In this document: in pieces, positions 8,320 through 17,037 of the stretch | Position numbering within the stretch: the stretch's first letter is position 1 | Layout of the letters: every line of letters begins with the position of its first letter | DNA from: Lachnospiraceae bacterium | GTDB lineage: Bacteria > Bacillota > Clostridia > Lachnospirales > Lachnospiraceae | Direction of reading: 5' to 3' | NCBI GenBank assembly: GCA_017478245.1 | Contig: JAFVDW010000021.1 | Coordinates: 1 to 64,000, forward strand | Length of the DNA: 64,000 nucleotides | The notes under the pieces: generated by a model | Databases searched by the model: none | What the model saw: only the letters and a program-made list of their open reading frames with translations | Told to the model about the DNA's origin: nothing | Position numbers and translations under genes: made by a program

Positions 8320-9758
8320 AGATTAAGAAAATAAGTAATATGCCACTACCACTCAAAGCCTCTTTCTGGTTTGTGGTGTGTAGTGTCATACAGAAATGTA
8401 TTACATTTATCACAACACCTATTTTTACCAGATTGTTAAGTACAGAAGACTTTGGACTTATCAGTCTCTTTTCCTCATGGCAATCCATATTAACGGTGTT
8501 TTTTACGTTGGATTTATTTGGTGGTGTTTACAATAAGGCGATGATTGTCTATGAGGATGACAAAGACGGATACACCTCCAGCACTTTGTTTTTGACAACG
8601 ATTATATGCGGTGTTTTTTTTGGAATATATTTACCATTTCATAATGTGATCAACGGGCTGTTGGGATTGGGAACACCGTTTATTATTTTAATGTTTCTGA
8701 ATATCACCGGAAACTGCGGCATTTTGTTTTGGACAGGGCGCTGTAGATTCGATTATCGATATAAAAGCATTGTGATATTGACACTGTCGTCGCTGGTTCT
8801 GTCCACAGCGGTGAGTATTTTGTTGGTTCTATCTGTAGATGAAAATAAGGCGTTGTATCGGGTGATTGGCATGGTGATTCCTCCCATGGCTATCAATTTG
8901 TGGTGTTATATTCAACTGCTCAGAAAAGGTAAGAAACTGATAAATATTGCTTACTGGAAGTATGCAGTCTCTTATAACTTGCCTTTGATTCCACATTATC
9001 TGTCTATGCAGATTCTCAACCAATCTGACCGTATCATGATCAACACCTATTGCGGAAGTGCATATGCGGGAATTTATTCCGTCGCATATCAGTTATCCTT
9101 TGCGTTGAATATGTTTACCAATGCCATTCACGCATCTTATGCTCCTTGGTCCTATAGAAAGCTTAAGGAAGGAGACTTTCCGGAAATTAAGACCATTACC
9201 AATGCGGTGTTGGTGAGCTTGCTCGCAGGCTGTTTGGTATTATCCTTATTTGCGCCGGAGCTGATTTATATCTTGGGCGGTGTAAATTATGCGGAGGCAA
9301 TCTGGATTGTTCCGCCGGTTGCCATGAGTGTGTTTTTTAATATGTCCTACAATTTAATTGGAGTGGTGGCAATGTATCACGAAAAGACAAGATTTATCAT
9401 GGTAGGCTCGTTATTGGCAGCAGGCTCGAATCTTATTTTGAACAGAATATTTATTCCGCGGTTTGGGTTTGTGGCAGCAGGGTACACGACAATGGCTTGT
9501 TATTTAATTTACTTTGTCGCGCACTATTGTTATTTGTGTATTATCTGTAGAAAGACCCAAATAGAGATTCCTTTTGACAAAAGGCTGCTTTTCTTTGCAA
9601 GCGTATTGGCGTTGGGTGCTACGGTGGTGTGTTCCGTACTTTATTTGAATATGGGAATCAGGTACATTACAATAGTGATCCTAATGGCAATCTGCGGATA
9701 TGCACTGTATAAAAATAGACAGCTACTAAACAAAATTATTACCTTAAATAAAAACTAA
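8316..9758 (+). CDS. polysaccharide flippase (Wzx/MATE-like)
   Basis: A 480-residue polytopic membrane protein with 12-14 hydrophobic stretches, the usual size of Wzx flippases that move undecaprenyl-linked oligosaccharides to the outer face of the membrane. Its N-terminal region (KASFWFVVCSVIQKCITFIT then PIFTRLLSTEDFGLISLFSS) is the diagnostic polysaccharide-export start, in which a helix is followed by TRLLSTEDFG. A mid-protein SDRIMINTYCGSAYAGIYSVAY segment is the second hallmark. It overlaps the polymerase stop by four bases. Together the pair points to Wzx/Wzy-dependent assembly rather than an ABC exporter. Confidence 0.92.
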   Translation: MKIKKISNMPLPLKASFWFVVCSVIQKCITFITTPIFTRLLSTEDFGLISLFSSWQSILTVFFTLDLFGGVYNKAMIVYEDDKDGYTSSTLFLTTIICGVFFGIYLPFHNVINGLLGLGTPFIILMFLNITGNCGILFWTGRCRFDYRYKSIVILTLSSLVLSTAVSILLVLSVDENKALYRVIGMVIPPMAINLWCYIQLLRKGKKLINIAYWKYAVSYNLPLIPHYLSMQILNQSDRIMINTYCGSAYAGIYSVAYQLSFALNMFTNAIHASYAPWSYRKLKEGDFPEIKTITNAVLVSLLAGCLVLSLFAPELIYILGGVNYAEAIWIVPPVAMSVFFNMSYNLIGVVAMYHEKTRFIMVGSLLAAGSNLILNRIFIPRFGFVAAGYTTMACYLIYFVAHYCYLCIICRKTQIEIPFDKRLLFFASVLALGATVVCSVLYLNMGIRYITIVILMAICGYALYKNRQLLNKIITLNKN

Positions 9759-9780
9759 GAACAAATTGAATGGGGACAAA

Positions 9781-10674
9781 ATGGATTATTCTAAAATGAA
9801 CCTTCCGGATGGATTTCTGAAAGAGGAAGTCATCTGTGATTATAAGGTGTCTGAAAAAAACAAAAAAATCATGGCAATAGAACTGGATCTTGCGCAGAAG
9901 CTGGTGGATGTGTGCACTGAAAATGATATTACCATATTTGCGTATGCAGGAACTATGCTGGGGGCAATTCGCCATAAGGGTTTTATCCCATGGGATGACG
10001 ATATGGACTTTGCGATTTTGGCAAAAGACTTACCCAAACTGGAAAAGCTGGCAAAAGAGTTTACATATCCATATTTTTTGCAGACTGCAAAAACGGACAA
10101 GAAATATTTTTGTGGTTATGCCAGATTACGAAACAGCGAAAGTACCGGAAGAATTAACTGGCATAAATCCAATGAATATAATAATGGGATTTATGTGGAT
10201 ATCTATGTATTGAACGGGCTGGTTGATGATTCTCGCAAATTAAAGGCACAGATTGCCAGAAGGGATTTTGTGCAGAAGCTGTTAAATATGTATTATTCAG
10301 ATTTGGAGAGAACAAGCTGGAATCAACTGATAACAACCTGTCTGAAATATACATTGTTAAAATTGATTCCATATGAATCTCTGGTTGACGTATATCGCAG
10401 GATACTTTCTAAATATGATGACAGTGCCAATAAATATACCGTATTGACCCATTATATGGATGTTGTGCAAAAGTGCTGGTGTTATAAGGAGGATGTGCAA
10501 AAGGTAATTTTTGTGCCCTTTGAAAATACAACAATTCCGGTTCCGGAAAATTACACAAGCTACCTCACACACCATTATGGTGACTATATGCAGCTTCCCA
10601 AAGTAGAGGAGCGTGGAATCTGGCATGAAAGTGCCATATTCTTTGAACCGGACATTGCATATAAAGATACTTAG
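9781..10674 (+). CDS. LicD-family phosphotransferase
   Basis: A 297-residue member of the LicD/nucleotidyltransferase-fold family that transfers phosphocholine, glycerol phosphate or a similar phospho-alcohol from a CDP donor to sugars. The core motif AGTMLGAIRHKGFIPWDDD with following MDFAIL holds the metal-binding aspartates and is textbook LicD. A late segment with a His/Tyr cluster (YTSYLTHHYGDYMQLP) is the other conserved patch. I chose ATG 9781 (GGGGAC upstream) over a TTG at 9766. The CDP-polyol genes further down the same operon make a glycerol phosphate donor more likely than choline; no licA/licB choline genes are present. Confidence 0.9.
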   Translation: MDYSKMNLPDGFLKEEVICDYKVSEKNKKIMAIELDLAQKLVDVCTENDITIFAYAGTMLGAIRHKGFIPWDDDMDFAILAKDLPKLEKLAKEFTYPYFLQTAKTDKKYFCGYARLRNSESTGRINWHKSNEYNNGIYVDIYVLNGLVDDSRKLKAQIARRDFVQKLLNMYYSDLERTSWNQLITTCLKYTLLKLIPYESLVDVYRRILSKYDDSANKYTVLTHYMDVVQKCWCYKEDVQKVIFVPFENTTIPVPENYTSYLTHHYGDYMQLPKVEERGIWHESAIFFEPDIAYKDT

Positions 10675-10690
10675 AAAGGATGGCTGCATA

Positions 10691-11407
10691 ATGCAAAAAT
10701 ATGGTGACATTCTTGGATATGCACGAGATACATTAAACGGGCGTGAAGAAATTGAGTGGTCTAATTTTTGGTATGATAATGCAACCAATGGACATGACGA
10801 CAGGATTCTGCTAATTGGAGATTCTACTGCCAGACAGATTCGAAGTGAATTGGCACGAACAGCTCATAAACCGGTGGACTTATTGGCAACCTCATCGGGG
10901 TTGCATGATGCACTTTTTGTTGCGCAGATGGATGCGTTTTTTGCACAAGAGACCTATCGGTATAAAGTGATTTTTGTACAGTTGGGACATCATTCAAGAA
11001 TTGGTGATTTAGGCGAAGCATATCATGAGAAGGATTACGTTGTTTTTTATGATGATTTCAAAAAATTAATTTCATTTTTGACACAATACACAGAAAAAAT
11101 TATTATTGCAAGTGTGTTTTATTCGGTAATAACGCCGAGAACGAAAATGGCAAGGCTTCTAAGGGGCATGTTTCGAATGAATGAGCGCTACGATGAAGTG
11201 GCAAATGAAATTAAGGAAAGAAAGAATCAGATACTTAAAAGAGTGGCGGATGAATTACAGTTAGAATTTTTCGACATAAATCAATTTATGTATGACAGGC
11301 GGAAAAAGTATTTACACAGCGATCACATTCATTTTGAAAGCTCCGCCAAAAAGGTAATTGTAGAGCAGTATTTAAAATATGTGAATGGCAGAGGGATTGA
11401 GCTATGA
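10691..11407 (+). CDS. SGNH/GDSL-like hydrolase, possible polysaccharide acyl esterase
   Basis: A 238-residue protein with an SGNH-hydrolase layout: block I is ILLIGDSTARQI (catalytic Ser in GDS), an intermediate VQLGHHSRIG replaces the usual GxND-type block, and block V is LHSDHIHFESSA with the Asp-x-x-His pair. The absence of a clear Asn in block III is unusual and could alter activity. Such proteins in surface polysaccharide clusters add or remove acyl groups. AAAGGA precedes the ATG at 10691. The stop overlaps the following cytidylyltransferase start (ATGATAA region at 11404), so they are coupled. Confidence 0.68.
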   Translation: MQKYGDILGYARDTLNGREEIEWSNFWYDNATNGHDDRILLIGDSTARQIRSELARTAHKPVDLLATSSGLHDALFVAQMDAFFAQETYRYKVIFVQLGHHSRIGDLGEAYHEKDYVVFYDDFKKLISFLTQYTEKIIIASVFYSVITPRTKMARLLRGMFRMNERYDEVANEIKERKNQILKRVADELQLEFFDINQFMYDRRKKYLHSDHIHFESSAKKVIVEQYLKYVNGRGIEL

Positions 11408-11847
11408 TAATTGGATATACAACAGGTGTATATGACCTTTTTCATATAGGTCATTTGAATCTTTTAAAAAATGCAAAAGGAATGTGTGACAAGCTTATCG
11501 TTGGAGTAACCGTCGATGAGCTTGTTTCCTATAAAGGAAAGCAAGCGATGATTCCTTTTGAAGATAGAATTGAAATTGTCAGAAGCATCAAATATGTAGA
11601 TGCAGCCGTGCCGCAGTATGATATGGATAAACTGAAAGCATGCAAGTAGTTGGGGGCTACACTGCTCTTTGTGGGAGATGATTGGTATGGGACTGAAAAG
11701 TGGAAAAAGTATGAAGCGGATTTTGAACAAAACGGTATTAAAATCATCTATTTCCCATACACAAAAGGAATTTCTTCTACAAAAATTACCGAGGCTTTGC
11801 AAAAGGTAAGAGGTTGGATAAGTGAAGAAACCCCGATTAAGGATTAA
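11404..11847 (+). pseudogene. TagD-like glycerol-3-phosphate cytidylyltransferase interrupted by an amber codon
   Basis: Two adjacent open frames, 11404-11649 and 11650-11847, are the same frame separated by a single TAG at 11647-11649 (codon 82). Joined, they give a ~147-residue cytidylyltransferase: YTTGVYDLFHIGHLNLLKNA contains the HxGH nucleotide-binding motif, FVGDDWYGTEKW is the family core, and ISSTKI near the end is the second nucleotide motif. TagD-type enzymes make CDP-glycerol from CTP and glycerol 3-phosphate. The stop falls just before LGATLLFVGDDW, so the first half alone lacks the ISSTKI motif. A CAG-to-TAG change or a read error would explain it; a TTG follows directly and could allow re-initiation. 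Neighbouring genes are intact. Confidence 0.72.
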
Positions 11848-11863
11848 AGAGGAGAGAGATGAT

Positions 11864-12907
11864 ATGGTAGACAAAAAATACTGCATGAGTTCTTATATGG
11901 CATTTCGATATATTGAAGATGATAACAAAGACTTTTATGAGGGGATACATCACACAAATATCGTAAGTGTTCCCTTGGATGAGCGCATTCCGGTGCATAC
12001 TGCACAGGATATAGACACTGAAATAGAGAAACAGTTTGAGGCGTTGCGCGGCAAAAAATTGGGCATTATGCTTTCAGGTGGTATGGATTCTGCAAATTTG
12101 GCTGCATATATGAGGGGATGTGACGCATATACCTTTCGGTTTCTTGGAGGGGAATTCGGCAAAGAAGAGTTGGCAAGGGCAGAACAATTTGCAAAGTATC
12201 ATGGGTTGAGACTGCATTATGTAGATATCGATTGGAGTACGGTGGAGCGCTATGTGGATGATGTGATGAGAGCAAAGGCTGCTCCGGTGCATTCGATAGA
12301 GCCACAGATATTGCAGGCGGCATTACAGGCAAAATCAGATGGAATCGAAATGATGATTGTCGGCGAGAGCAGTGATCTGATTTTTGGAGGAATGGATCAA
12401 TTAATTGGCAAGGAATGGTCTTTTGATGAGTTCATGAACAGATACATTTTCACAAAGCCTGAAGAGGTGCTGGTGGAGCCGGAATCCATGCAGTATTTGT
12501 TTGAACGGTATAGAAAAGAAGGAAATGGGATTGATTACTTAAGGTTTATGGACGAGGTGTTCAGTATTGAGAGCAGCGGTAGTTATATGAATGCTTTTGC
12601 TGTGGCTGATATGCCTTATTATGATCCCTATGCCAGATTGATTATGGCTGATAAACTGGACTTATACCGTGTGAGACATGGTGAGCCCAAGTATCTGATA
12701 CGAGAGCTTTTTGCAAGGAAATATCCGGATTTACCGATTCCCTTTAAGACTCCTATGCCCAGACCGGTGGATTTGTATTTTGCTTCATGGGAAGGACCTA
12801 CAAGACCGGAATTTAAGAAAAATCTTGACATGGATAGCTTTACAGGAAATCAGAAATGGCAGATGTGGTGTCTGGAACGATTTATGCAGATAGAAGAGGA
12901 AATATGA
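11864..12907 (+). CDS. asparagine synthase-like amidotransferase domain protein
   Basis: A 347-residue ATP-pyrophosphatase of the asparagine synthase C-terminal family. GIMLSGGMDSANLAAYM near residue 70 is the PP-loop ATP site. VGESSDLIFGGMDQL is the conserved second motif. The N-terminal glutaminase domain of asparagine synthetase is missing, and the initiator is followed by VDKKYC rather than a catalytic Cys2, so it must use ammonia or a partner glutaminase. In polysaccharide clusters such proteins amidate uronic acids or add amino acids. The start at 11864 has AGAGGAGAG upstream; a longer frame from 11822 is rejected. It overlaps the acyltransferase start at 12904 (ATGA). Confidence 0.82.
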   Translation: MVDKKYCMSSYMAFRYIEDDNKDFYEGIHHTNIVSVPLDERIPVHTAQDIDTEIEKQFEALRGKKLGIMLSGGMDSANLAAYMRGCDAYTFRFLGGEFGKEELARAEQFAKYHGLRLHYVDIDWSTVERYVDDVMRAKAAPVHSIEPQILQAALQAKSDGIEMMIVGESSDLIFGGMDQLIGKEWSFDEFMNRYIFTKPEEVLVEPESMQYLFERYRKEGNGIDYLRFMDEVFSIESSGSYMNAFAVADMPYYDPYARLIMADKLDLYRVRHGEPKYLIRELFARKYPDLPIPFKTPMPRPVDLYFASWEGPTRPEFKKNLDMDSFTGNQKWQMWCLERFMQIEEEI

Positions 12908-13993
12908 AAAAAAGAATTGGAAGCCTGGATGGTATGCGAGTTGTTATGGTTTGGATAATTATTATCTCGCATTTTAGTTTTTTAAAAGATTGGGAGGGGT
13001 GGAAATATATTCTTGCCCCCAACTTGGCGGTAGACTACTTTTTCTTATTATCAGGATTGGGATTGTATGTTTGCAATAACGATGAAATAGGGGGGGGGAT
13101 TACGACAATCAATCGGCTTTGCATGGAGAAGGATTCAAAAATTATATCCCGTATATATACTTTCACTTCTTGTGAGTATTCCCCACATGCTGCTATTAAG
13201 AATTCCCACTTATGGAATGATAAAGGCTGGCGGGATAACGGCGGCTAATTTTATTATTGATGTCACATTATTACAATCCTTATCAGGAATAGAAAGCATT
13301 GCGCATGGCTTGAATCCTGTAGGATGGTTTTTATCATGCCTGTTTATTTGTTATATGGCATGTCCTGCTTTTGGACAAATGATTAGAAAAAGGTGCCGCA
13401 AGTTTTCGAATATTTTTCTTTTCGGAGCTGTAGATGTTGCGATTATATTGGCATTGACACAGTTAGCAGTACAAATTAATCAAAGATGGTCAAGCTTCAA
13501 TACATTATATTATAGTTCTCCTTATATTAGAGTGTTTTATGTCTTTCTGGGAATGCTGATAGCCAGAGGCTATGAACTGGGGGAGAAGCGTATTACATCG
13601 AAAAAGATCATATGGAGTTTGGCTGAGATTGGCATCCTTATCATAAGTGTTGTCCATTTATGGCACATTGATTATGTGCATGTCATTTGGAATCGATTGT
13701 TTGATTTAATATTGGTTATGTGTGTTGTGGCGATATTTGGAAGAGAGCAGGGAGTGATTTCCGGATTACTGAAACGTAAAAAAATTGTTAATCTGGGTAA
13801 AAGCAGAAGCATGTATTGGTATTTGGTGCAATTTCCAGCCATTTGGTTGATTCGTGACATATTTGCTTATGTTGGATGGGAAGATTTCAAAGCTTTGCAA
13901 ACGATCATGGCATTTGTTGCTGTGATAATTGGTGGTGAGCTTCTGCGGTGTTTTTCAACAGTATTTCTAAAAATACATCACAAGGAGAAATGA
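12904..13993 (+). pseudogene. acyltransferase-3 family O-acyltransferase, frameshifted at a (G)9 tract (probably phase-variable)
   Basis: The gene starts at 12904 (RIGSLDGMRVVMVWIIIISH, the acyltransferase-3 opening with its conserved His) and runs through NLAVDYFFLLSGLGLYVCNN. At 13090-13098 is a run of nine G. In the current sequence the frame then reads off into TTINRLCMEKDSK and stops at 13248. With eight G, the downstream frame continues as GGGLRQSIGFAWRRIQKLYP and on to TGA at 13993, giving a complete ~362-residue protein with about ten membrane segments. The frame after the tract is plainly coding. The enzyme would add acetyl or another acyl group to the polysaccharide. A G tract of this length in a surface-modification gene is a classic phase-variation pattern; assembly error is the alternative. 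Confidence 0.85.
13090..13098 (+). repeat. poly-G tract (G)9 inside the acyltransferase gene
   Basis: Nine consecutive G in an AT-rich gene (the flanks are GATGAAATA and ATTACGACA). Changing the count by one restores or breaks the downstream frame, as described for the acyltransferase entry. This is the only homopolymer of this length I noticed in the window's coding sequence. Slipped-strand mispairing at such tracts is a well-known switch for capsule O-acetyltransferases in other bacteria. Confidence 0.8.
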
Positions 13994-14033
13994 TGTAGGA
14001 TTTGACACTTCACTCTACATTCAAGGAATAGAT

Positions 14034-15185
14034 ATGAAATCATTGTTTAAAATTATAGAAATATATATATTGCGCTCGATAATGCGTATATTGAGCTTGT
14101 TTCCAATCAAAGAAAACAGAATAGTGTTTAATTCATATACGGGAACTCAGTATTCCTGTAATCCCAAATACATTAGCGAATATATTGCAAATAATTACAA
14201 AGGGCAGTATGAAATAGTTTGGGCTTTTAGAGAACCTGAAAAGTATAGATATTTAGAGAAGAAATTCGGTTATATACTTGTAAAGTACAGTTCGCCGAAG
14301 AGATTCTTCTATGAAGCAACTGCCAAAGCCAGTATTAATAACATAGGCTCCTTTTCATGGTTTCCTGTTAGAAAAGGTCAGGAACATATAAATACCTGGC
14401 ATGGAGGTTTTAACATTAAAAAAGTTGGGCTCCAAGAGTTGGCAAATGATTCATTAATGAAGAAATCAATAAAAATGTCTTCAGACAATACAACTGTTTT
14501 ACTATCAACGAGTAAGGTTTACGATGAAATAATAGCGAAACAGGATCTTGGATACGAGAAAGAAACATTAAAAATAGGATTTCCTCGAAATGATATTATT
14601 TTTAAACAGAGGGATGGGGAAATAGATTTAAGAAAAAAAGTATGTGATGCTTTAAACATAAACATTGATTCCTTTATTCTCCTATATGCACCAACATATC
14701 GGTACAATCCCAATGAGGTTTTTCAAAATCCGGATTATAAAACCATAAAAAGGTTATTAAGTGAGAAAATAGATAAGCAAATTGTCATTGTTACAAGAAT
14801 GCATCATCTTATGAAGAACGATCTGGGCAATCATATTACTGTTGATGCTACAAACTATTCAGATATGCAGGAATTGTTAGCTGTCTCAGACTGTCTGATT
14901 ACTGATTATTCATCAAGTATTTGGGATTTTTCAATTATTGAAAAACCAATCTTGCTTTTTGCACCGGATTATTCTGAGTATGCCTTAGAAAGAGGTTTGC
15001 ATGCTGATTTAAATACGATTGGCTTTCCTTTCGCCCAAAATGTACATGAACTAAACGAATTGATTAGTGATATGGACTTTAATACAATTTATTTACAATC
15101 AAGAAAATTCAGAGAAGATAATGGAGCATATGAATTTGGAGATGCCTGCAAAAAGTTATTTGATTATATATTCAGCAGTCAATGA
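14034..15185 (+). CDS. CDP-glycerol:polyglycerophosphate glycerophosphotransferase-family protein (TagB/TagF-like)
   Basis: A 383-residue membrane-associated transferase. The family signatures are present in order: an early N-terminal YIARYYEI-like helix, INTWHGGFNIKK (the TagB/F motif with the conserved His), LLYAPTYRYNPNEVF, then CLITDYSSSIWDFSIIEKP (the donor-binding DYSS motif). These enzymes transfer glycerol phosphate units from CDP-glycerol to a polysaccharide or teichoic acid. At 383 residues it is the single-domain TagB-like size rather than the longer TagF polymerase. It lies just ahead of the dehydrogenase/cytidylyltransferase/HAD trio, which may supply its donor. Confidence 0.9.
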   Translation: MKSLFKIIEIYILRSIMRILSLFPIKENRIVFNSYTGTQYSCNPKYISEYIANNYKGQYEIVWAFREPEKYRYLEKKFGYILVKYSSPKRFFYEATAKASINNIGSFSWFPVRKGQEHINTWHGGFNIKKVGLQELANDSLMKKSIKMSSDNTTVLLSTSKVYDEIIAKQDLGYEKETLKIGFPRNDIIFKQRDGEIDLRKKVCDALNINIDSFILLYAPTYRYNPNEVFQNPDYKTIKRLLSEKIDKQIVIVTRMHHLMKNDLGNHITVDATNYSDMQELLAVSDCLITDYSSSIWDFSIIEKPILLFAPDYSEYALERGLHADLNTIGFPFAQNVHELNELISDMDFNTIYLQSRKFREDNGAYEFGDACKKLFDYIFSSQ

Positions 15186-15250
15186 TATAGTTTCTCCAAC
15201 TCAATCATTCATATTAATAATAGATGGTATGTGTAACGGCAGGTGACTAA

Positions 15251-16279
15251 ATGAAACAGAATTATTTGCGAATAAAAAAGGGTGCCATCAATTCGGTTGA
15301 GACAACGTTGCGAATAAACAACATATCCGGAAAAATCTTGTATATTCCGGATACTTATGTTGATTCTCTATATGGTGCTATCGTTCGTCCACAGATTGAA
15401 GCCATCGGTCAGATCAAGGAGCAGACAGTTGAAAATAATACAATAGCATATGCCATGGAAGTGGCTGAAAGAGTCATTGCAACAGATGTTGACTGCATAG
15501 TATCAATGGGTGGTGGCAAAACGCTGGATGTTGCTAAATATGCGGCATTTATTTCTAAGCGTCCATTTCTCTCCATTCCTACAACTATGGCACACGATGG
15601 CATTGTTTCACCGATTGCGGTTCTAAAGCGTGAAGATGGAAAGCCGAAAAGTTTAGGATGCGCAATGCCAACAATGATGATTATGGATACCGGGCTGATT
15701 GCCAGTTGTCCATCCCATTTGATAAAAGCCGGAATTGGGGACACTATATCGAATTATATGGCGTTAAAGGATTGGGATTTTGCTGTATCCCGGGGAAAAG
15801 ATGAAATGAACGGGTATGCTTATATGATGTCAAGAACTTCACTTGACGCACTCATGAAGACGCAATTTGATCGTTTGTGTCCTGAATTTCTGGAGGTTCT
15901 TGCTAATTCATTAGTCCTTTCGGGTATTGCCATGGACTATGCAGGCTCAAGCAGACCGGTTTCCGGCTCGGAACATCTATTTTCGCATGCCCTGGATTAC
16001 TATTGTGAGAAGCAAAATTTACATGGCTTTAATGTGGCACTTGGAACTGTGGCAGTGTTGAAGATTATCGGAGAGGATCCTGCTCCGGTTGTAAGCTACT
16101 TAAAAAAATTTGAAGTAGACATTAATCCAAAGCATATGGAAATAACAGAGGATACTTTTGTCTATTGCATGCAGCATGCTACAGAAATGCGCAATAACAG
16201 ATATACATATCTTCATGAAGCAGATTTGAATGAAGACAAATTAAGAAGAATCTATCAAGAACTCGTAGAGGAACTATAA
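15251..16279 (+). CDS. sn-glycerol-1-phosphate dehydrogenase-family protein (possible dihydroxyacetone reductase)
   Basis: A 342-residue NAD(P)- and metal-dependent dehydrogenase of the glycerol-1-phosphate dehydrogenase/glycerol dehydrogenase group. The nucleotide-binding turn is VSMGGGKTLDVAKYAA. The substrate region is IPTTMAHDGIVSPIAV; downstream a GIGDTISNYMALKDW segment and the metal-site histidines in SGSEHLFSHALDYYCEKQ are seen. Relatives make sn-glycerol 1-phosphate from dihydroxyacetone phosphate in archaea and some Bacilli. In pneumococcal CDP-2-glycerol operons a protein of this type (Gtp1) instead reduces dihydroxyacetone to glycerol. The gene order with the next two genes favours the second role, though sequence alone cannot decide. 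Confidence 0.85.
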   Translation: MKQNYLRIKKGAINSVETTLRINNISGKILYIPDTYVDSLYGAIVRPQIEAIGQIKEQTVENNTIAYAMEVAERVIATDVDCIVSMGGGKTLDVAKYAAFISKRPFLSIPTTMAHDGIVSPIAVLKREDGKPKSLGCAMPTMMIMDTGLIASCPSHLIKAGIGDTISNYMALKDWDFAVSRGKDEMNGYAYMMSRTSLDALMKTQFDRLCPEFLEVLANSLVLSGIAMDYAGSSRPVSGSEHLFSHALDYYCEKQNLHGFNVALGTVAVLKIIGEDPAPVVSYLKKFEVDINPKHMEITEDTFVYCMQHATEMRNNRYTYLHEADLNEDKLRRIYQELVEEL

Positions 16280-16290
16280 GGAGGTAACAT

Positions 16291-17037
16291 ATGGATTGTT
16301 ATGTTAGTAAAAACAAAGCACTTATTCTTGCAGCAGGTCTCGGTACACGTTTGGCACCCATTACAGATAATATACCCAAATCTCTTGTATCGGTTAATGG
16401 AAAGCCAATACTGTTTAAGCAAATAGAGAATCTGAAACAGAATGGTATTGTGGATATCACAATCGTTTCCGGATATAAAGCAGATGTTTTGGAGAAGACA
16501 GTTCACGAGAAGTATCCGGAGATAAAGATAGTGGAGTCTGTTGACTACGCTAAGACAAACAATATGTATTCTGCATACCTGGGAATAAAGTCAATGTTCC
16601 CTGATGGAAAAATAGAGCCCTTTTATATGATGAATGCAGACGTGTTTTATGATGAGTCTGTGATAACGGTGCTTGAACAAAGCTCAACGCCAAATCTTGT
16701 GGTGGTTGATATGGGGCGCTATATTGAAGAGTCTATGAAAGTTGTGGAGAAAGACAGAAGGCTTGTAGCTATTTCCAAGCAGATTACTCAGAATGAAGCG
16801 CTGGGTTGTTCTATAGATGTATATAAATTTGGAGTTGATGGGGGGAAAGCCTTCTACAATCGTTGTGTGGAATACATTGAGGGAAAAAAAGAAATGAAGC
16901 TGTGGTCTGAAGTGGCTCTTAATGACGCTTTTTCTGACGTAACATTCCAGGCTTGTCCTTTGGAGGGGCGTTGGCTCGAAATAGATAATCATGAAGATCT
17001 TGCAGATGCAGAAGCTCTGTTTGGGGAGGACAAATGA
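16291..17037 (+). CDS. sugar-phosphate/polyol-phosphate cytidylyltransferase (LicC/Gtp2-like)
   Basis: A 248-residue nucleotidyltransferase of the NTP_transferase fold. The signature is ILAAGLGTRLAPITDNIPKS (GxGTRxxPxTxxxPK), and the adjacent FYMMNADVFYDESV gives the metal-binding Asp. Later, LEIDNHEDLADAE is the C-terminal conserved block of LicC-type enzymes. The size fits LicC/CTP:phosphocholine or Gtp2-type CTP:glycerol-2-phosphate enzymes better than the larger GlmU or RmlA types. AAGGAGG lies ahead of the ATG. It sits 11 bases after the dehydrogenase and directly abuts the HAD gene, indicating one transcript and a shared pathway. Confidence 0.85.
   Translation: MDCYVSKNKALILAAGLGTRLAPITDNIPKSLVSVNGKPILFKQIENLKQNGIVDITIVSGYKADVLEKTVHEKYPEIKIVESVDYAKTNNMYSAYLGIKSMFPDGKIEPFYMMNADVFYDESVITVLEQSSTPNLVVVDMGRYIEESMKVVEKDRRLVAISKQITQNEALGCSIDVYKFGVDGGKAFYNRCVEYIEGKKEMKLWSEVALNDAFSDVTFQACPLEGRWLEIDNHEDLADAEALFGEDK

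Noticed and set aside
14034..15185. Alternative reading of the TagB/F-like gene as a plain glycosyltransferase family 4
   Set aside because: INTWHG, LLYAPTYR and LITDYSSS are the glycerophosphotransferase signatures, not GT4.
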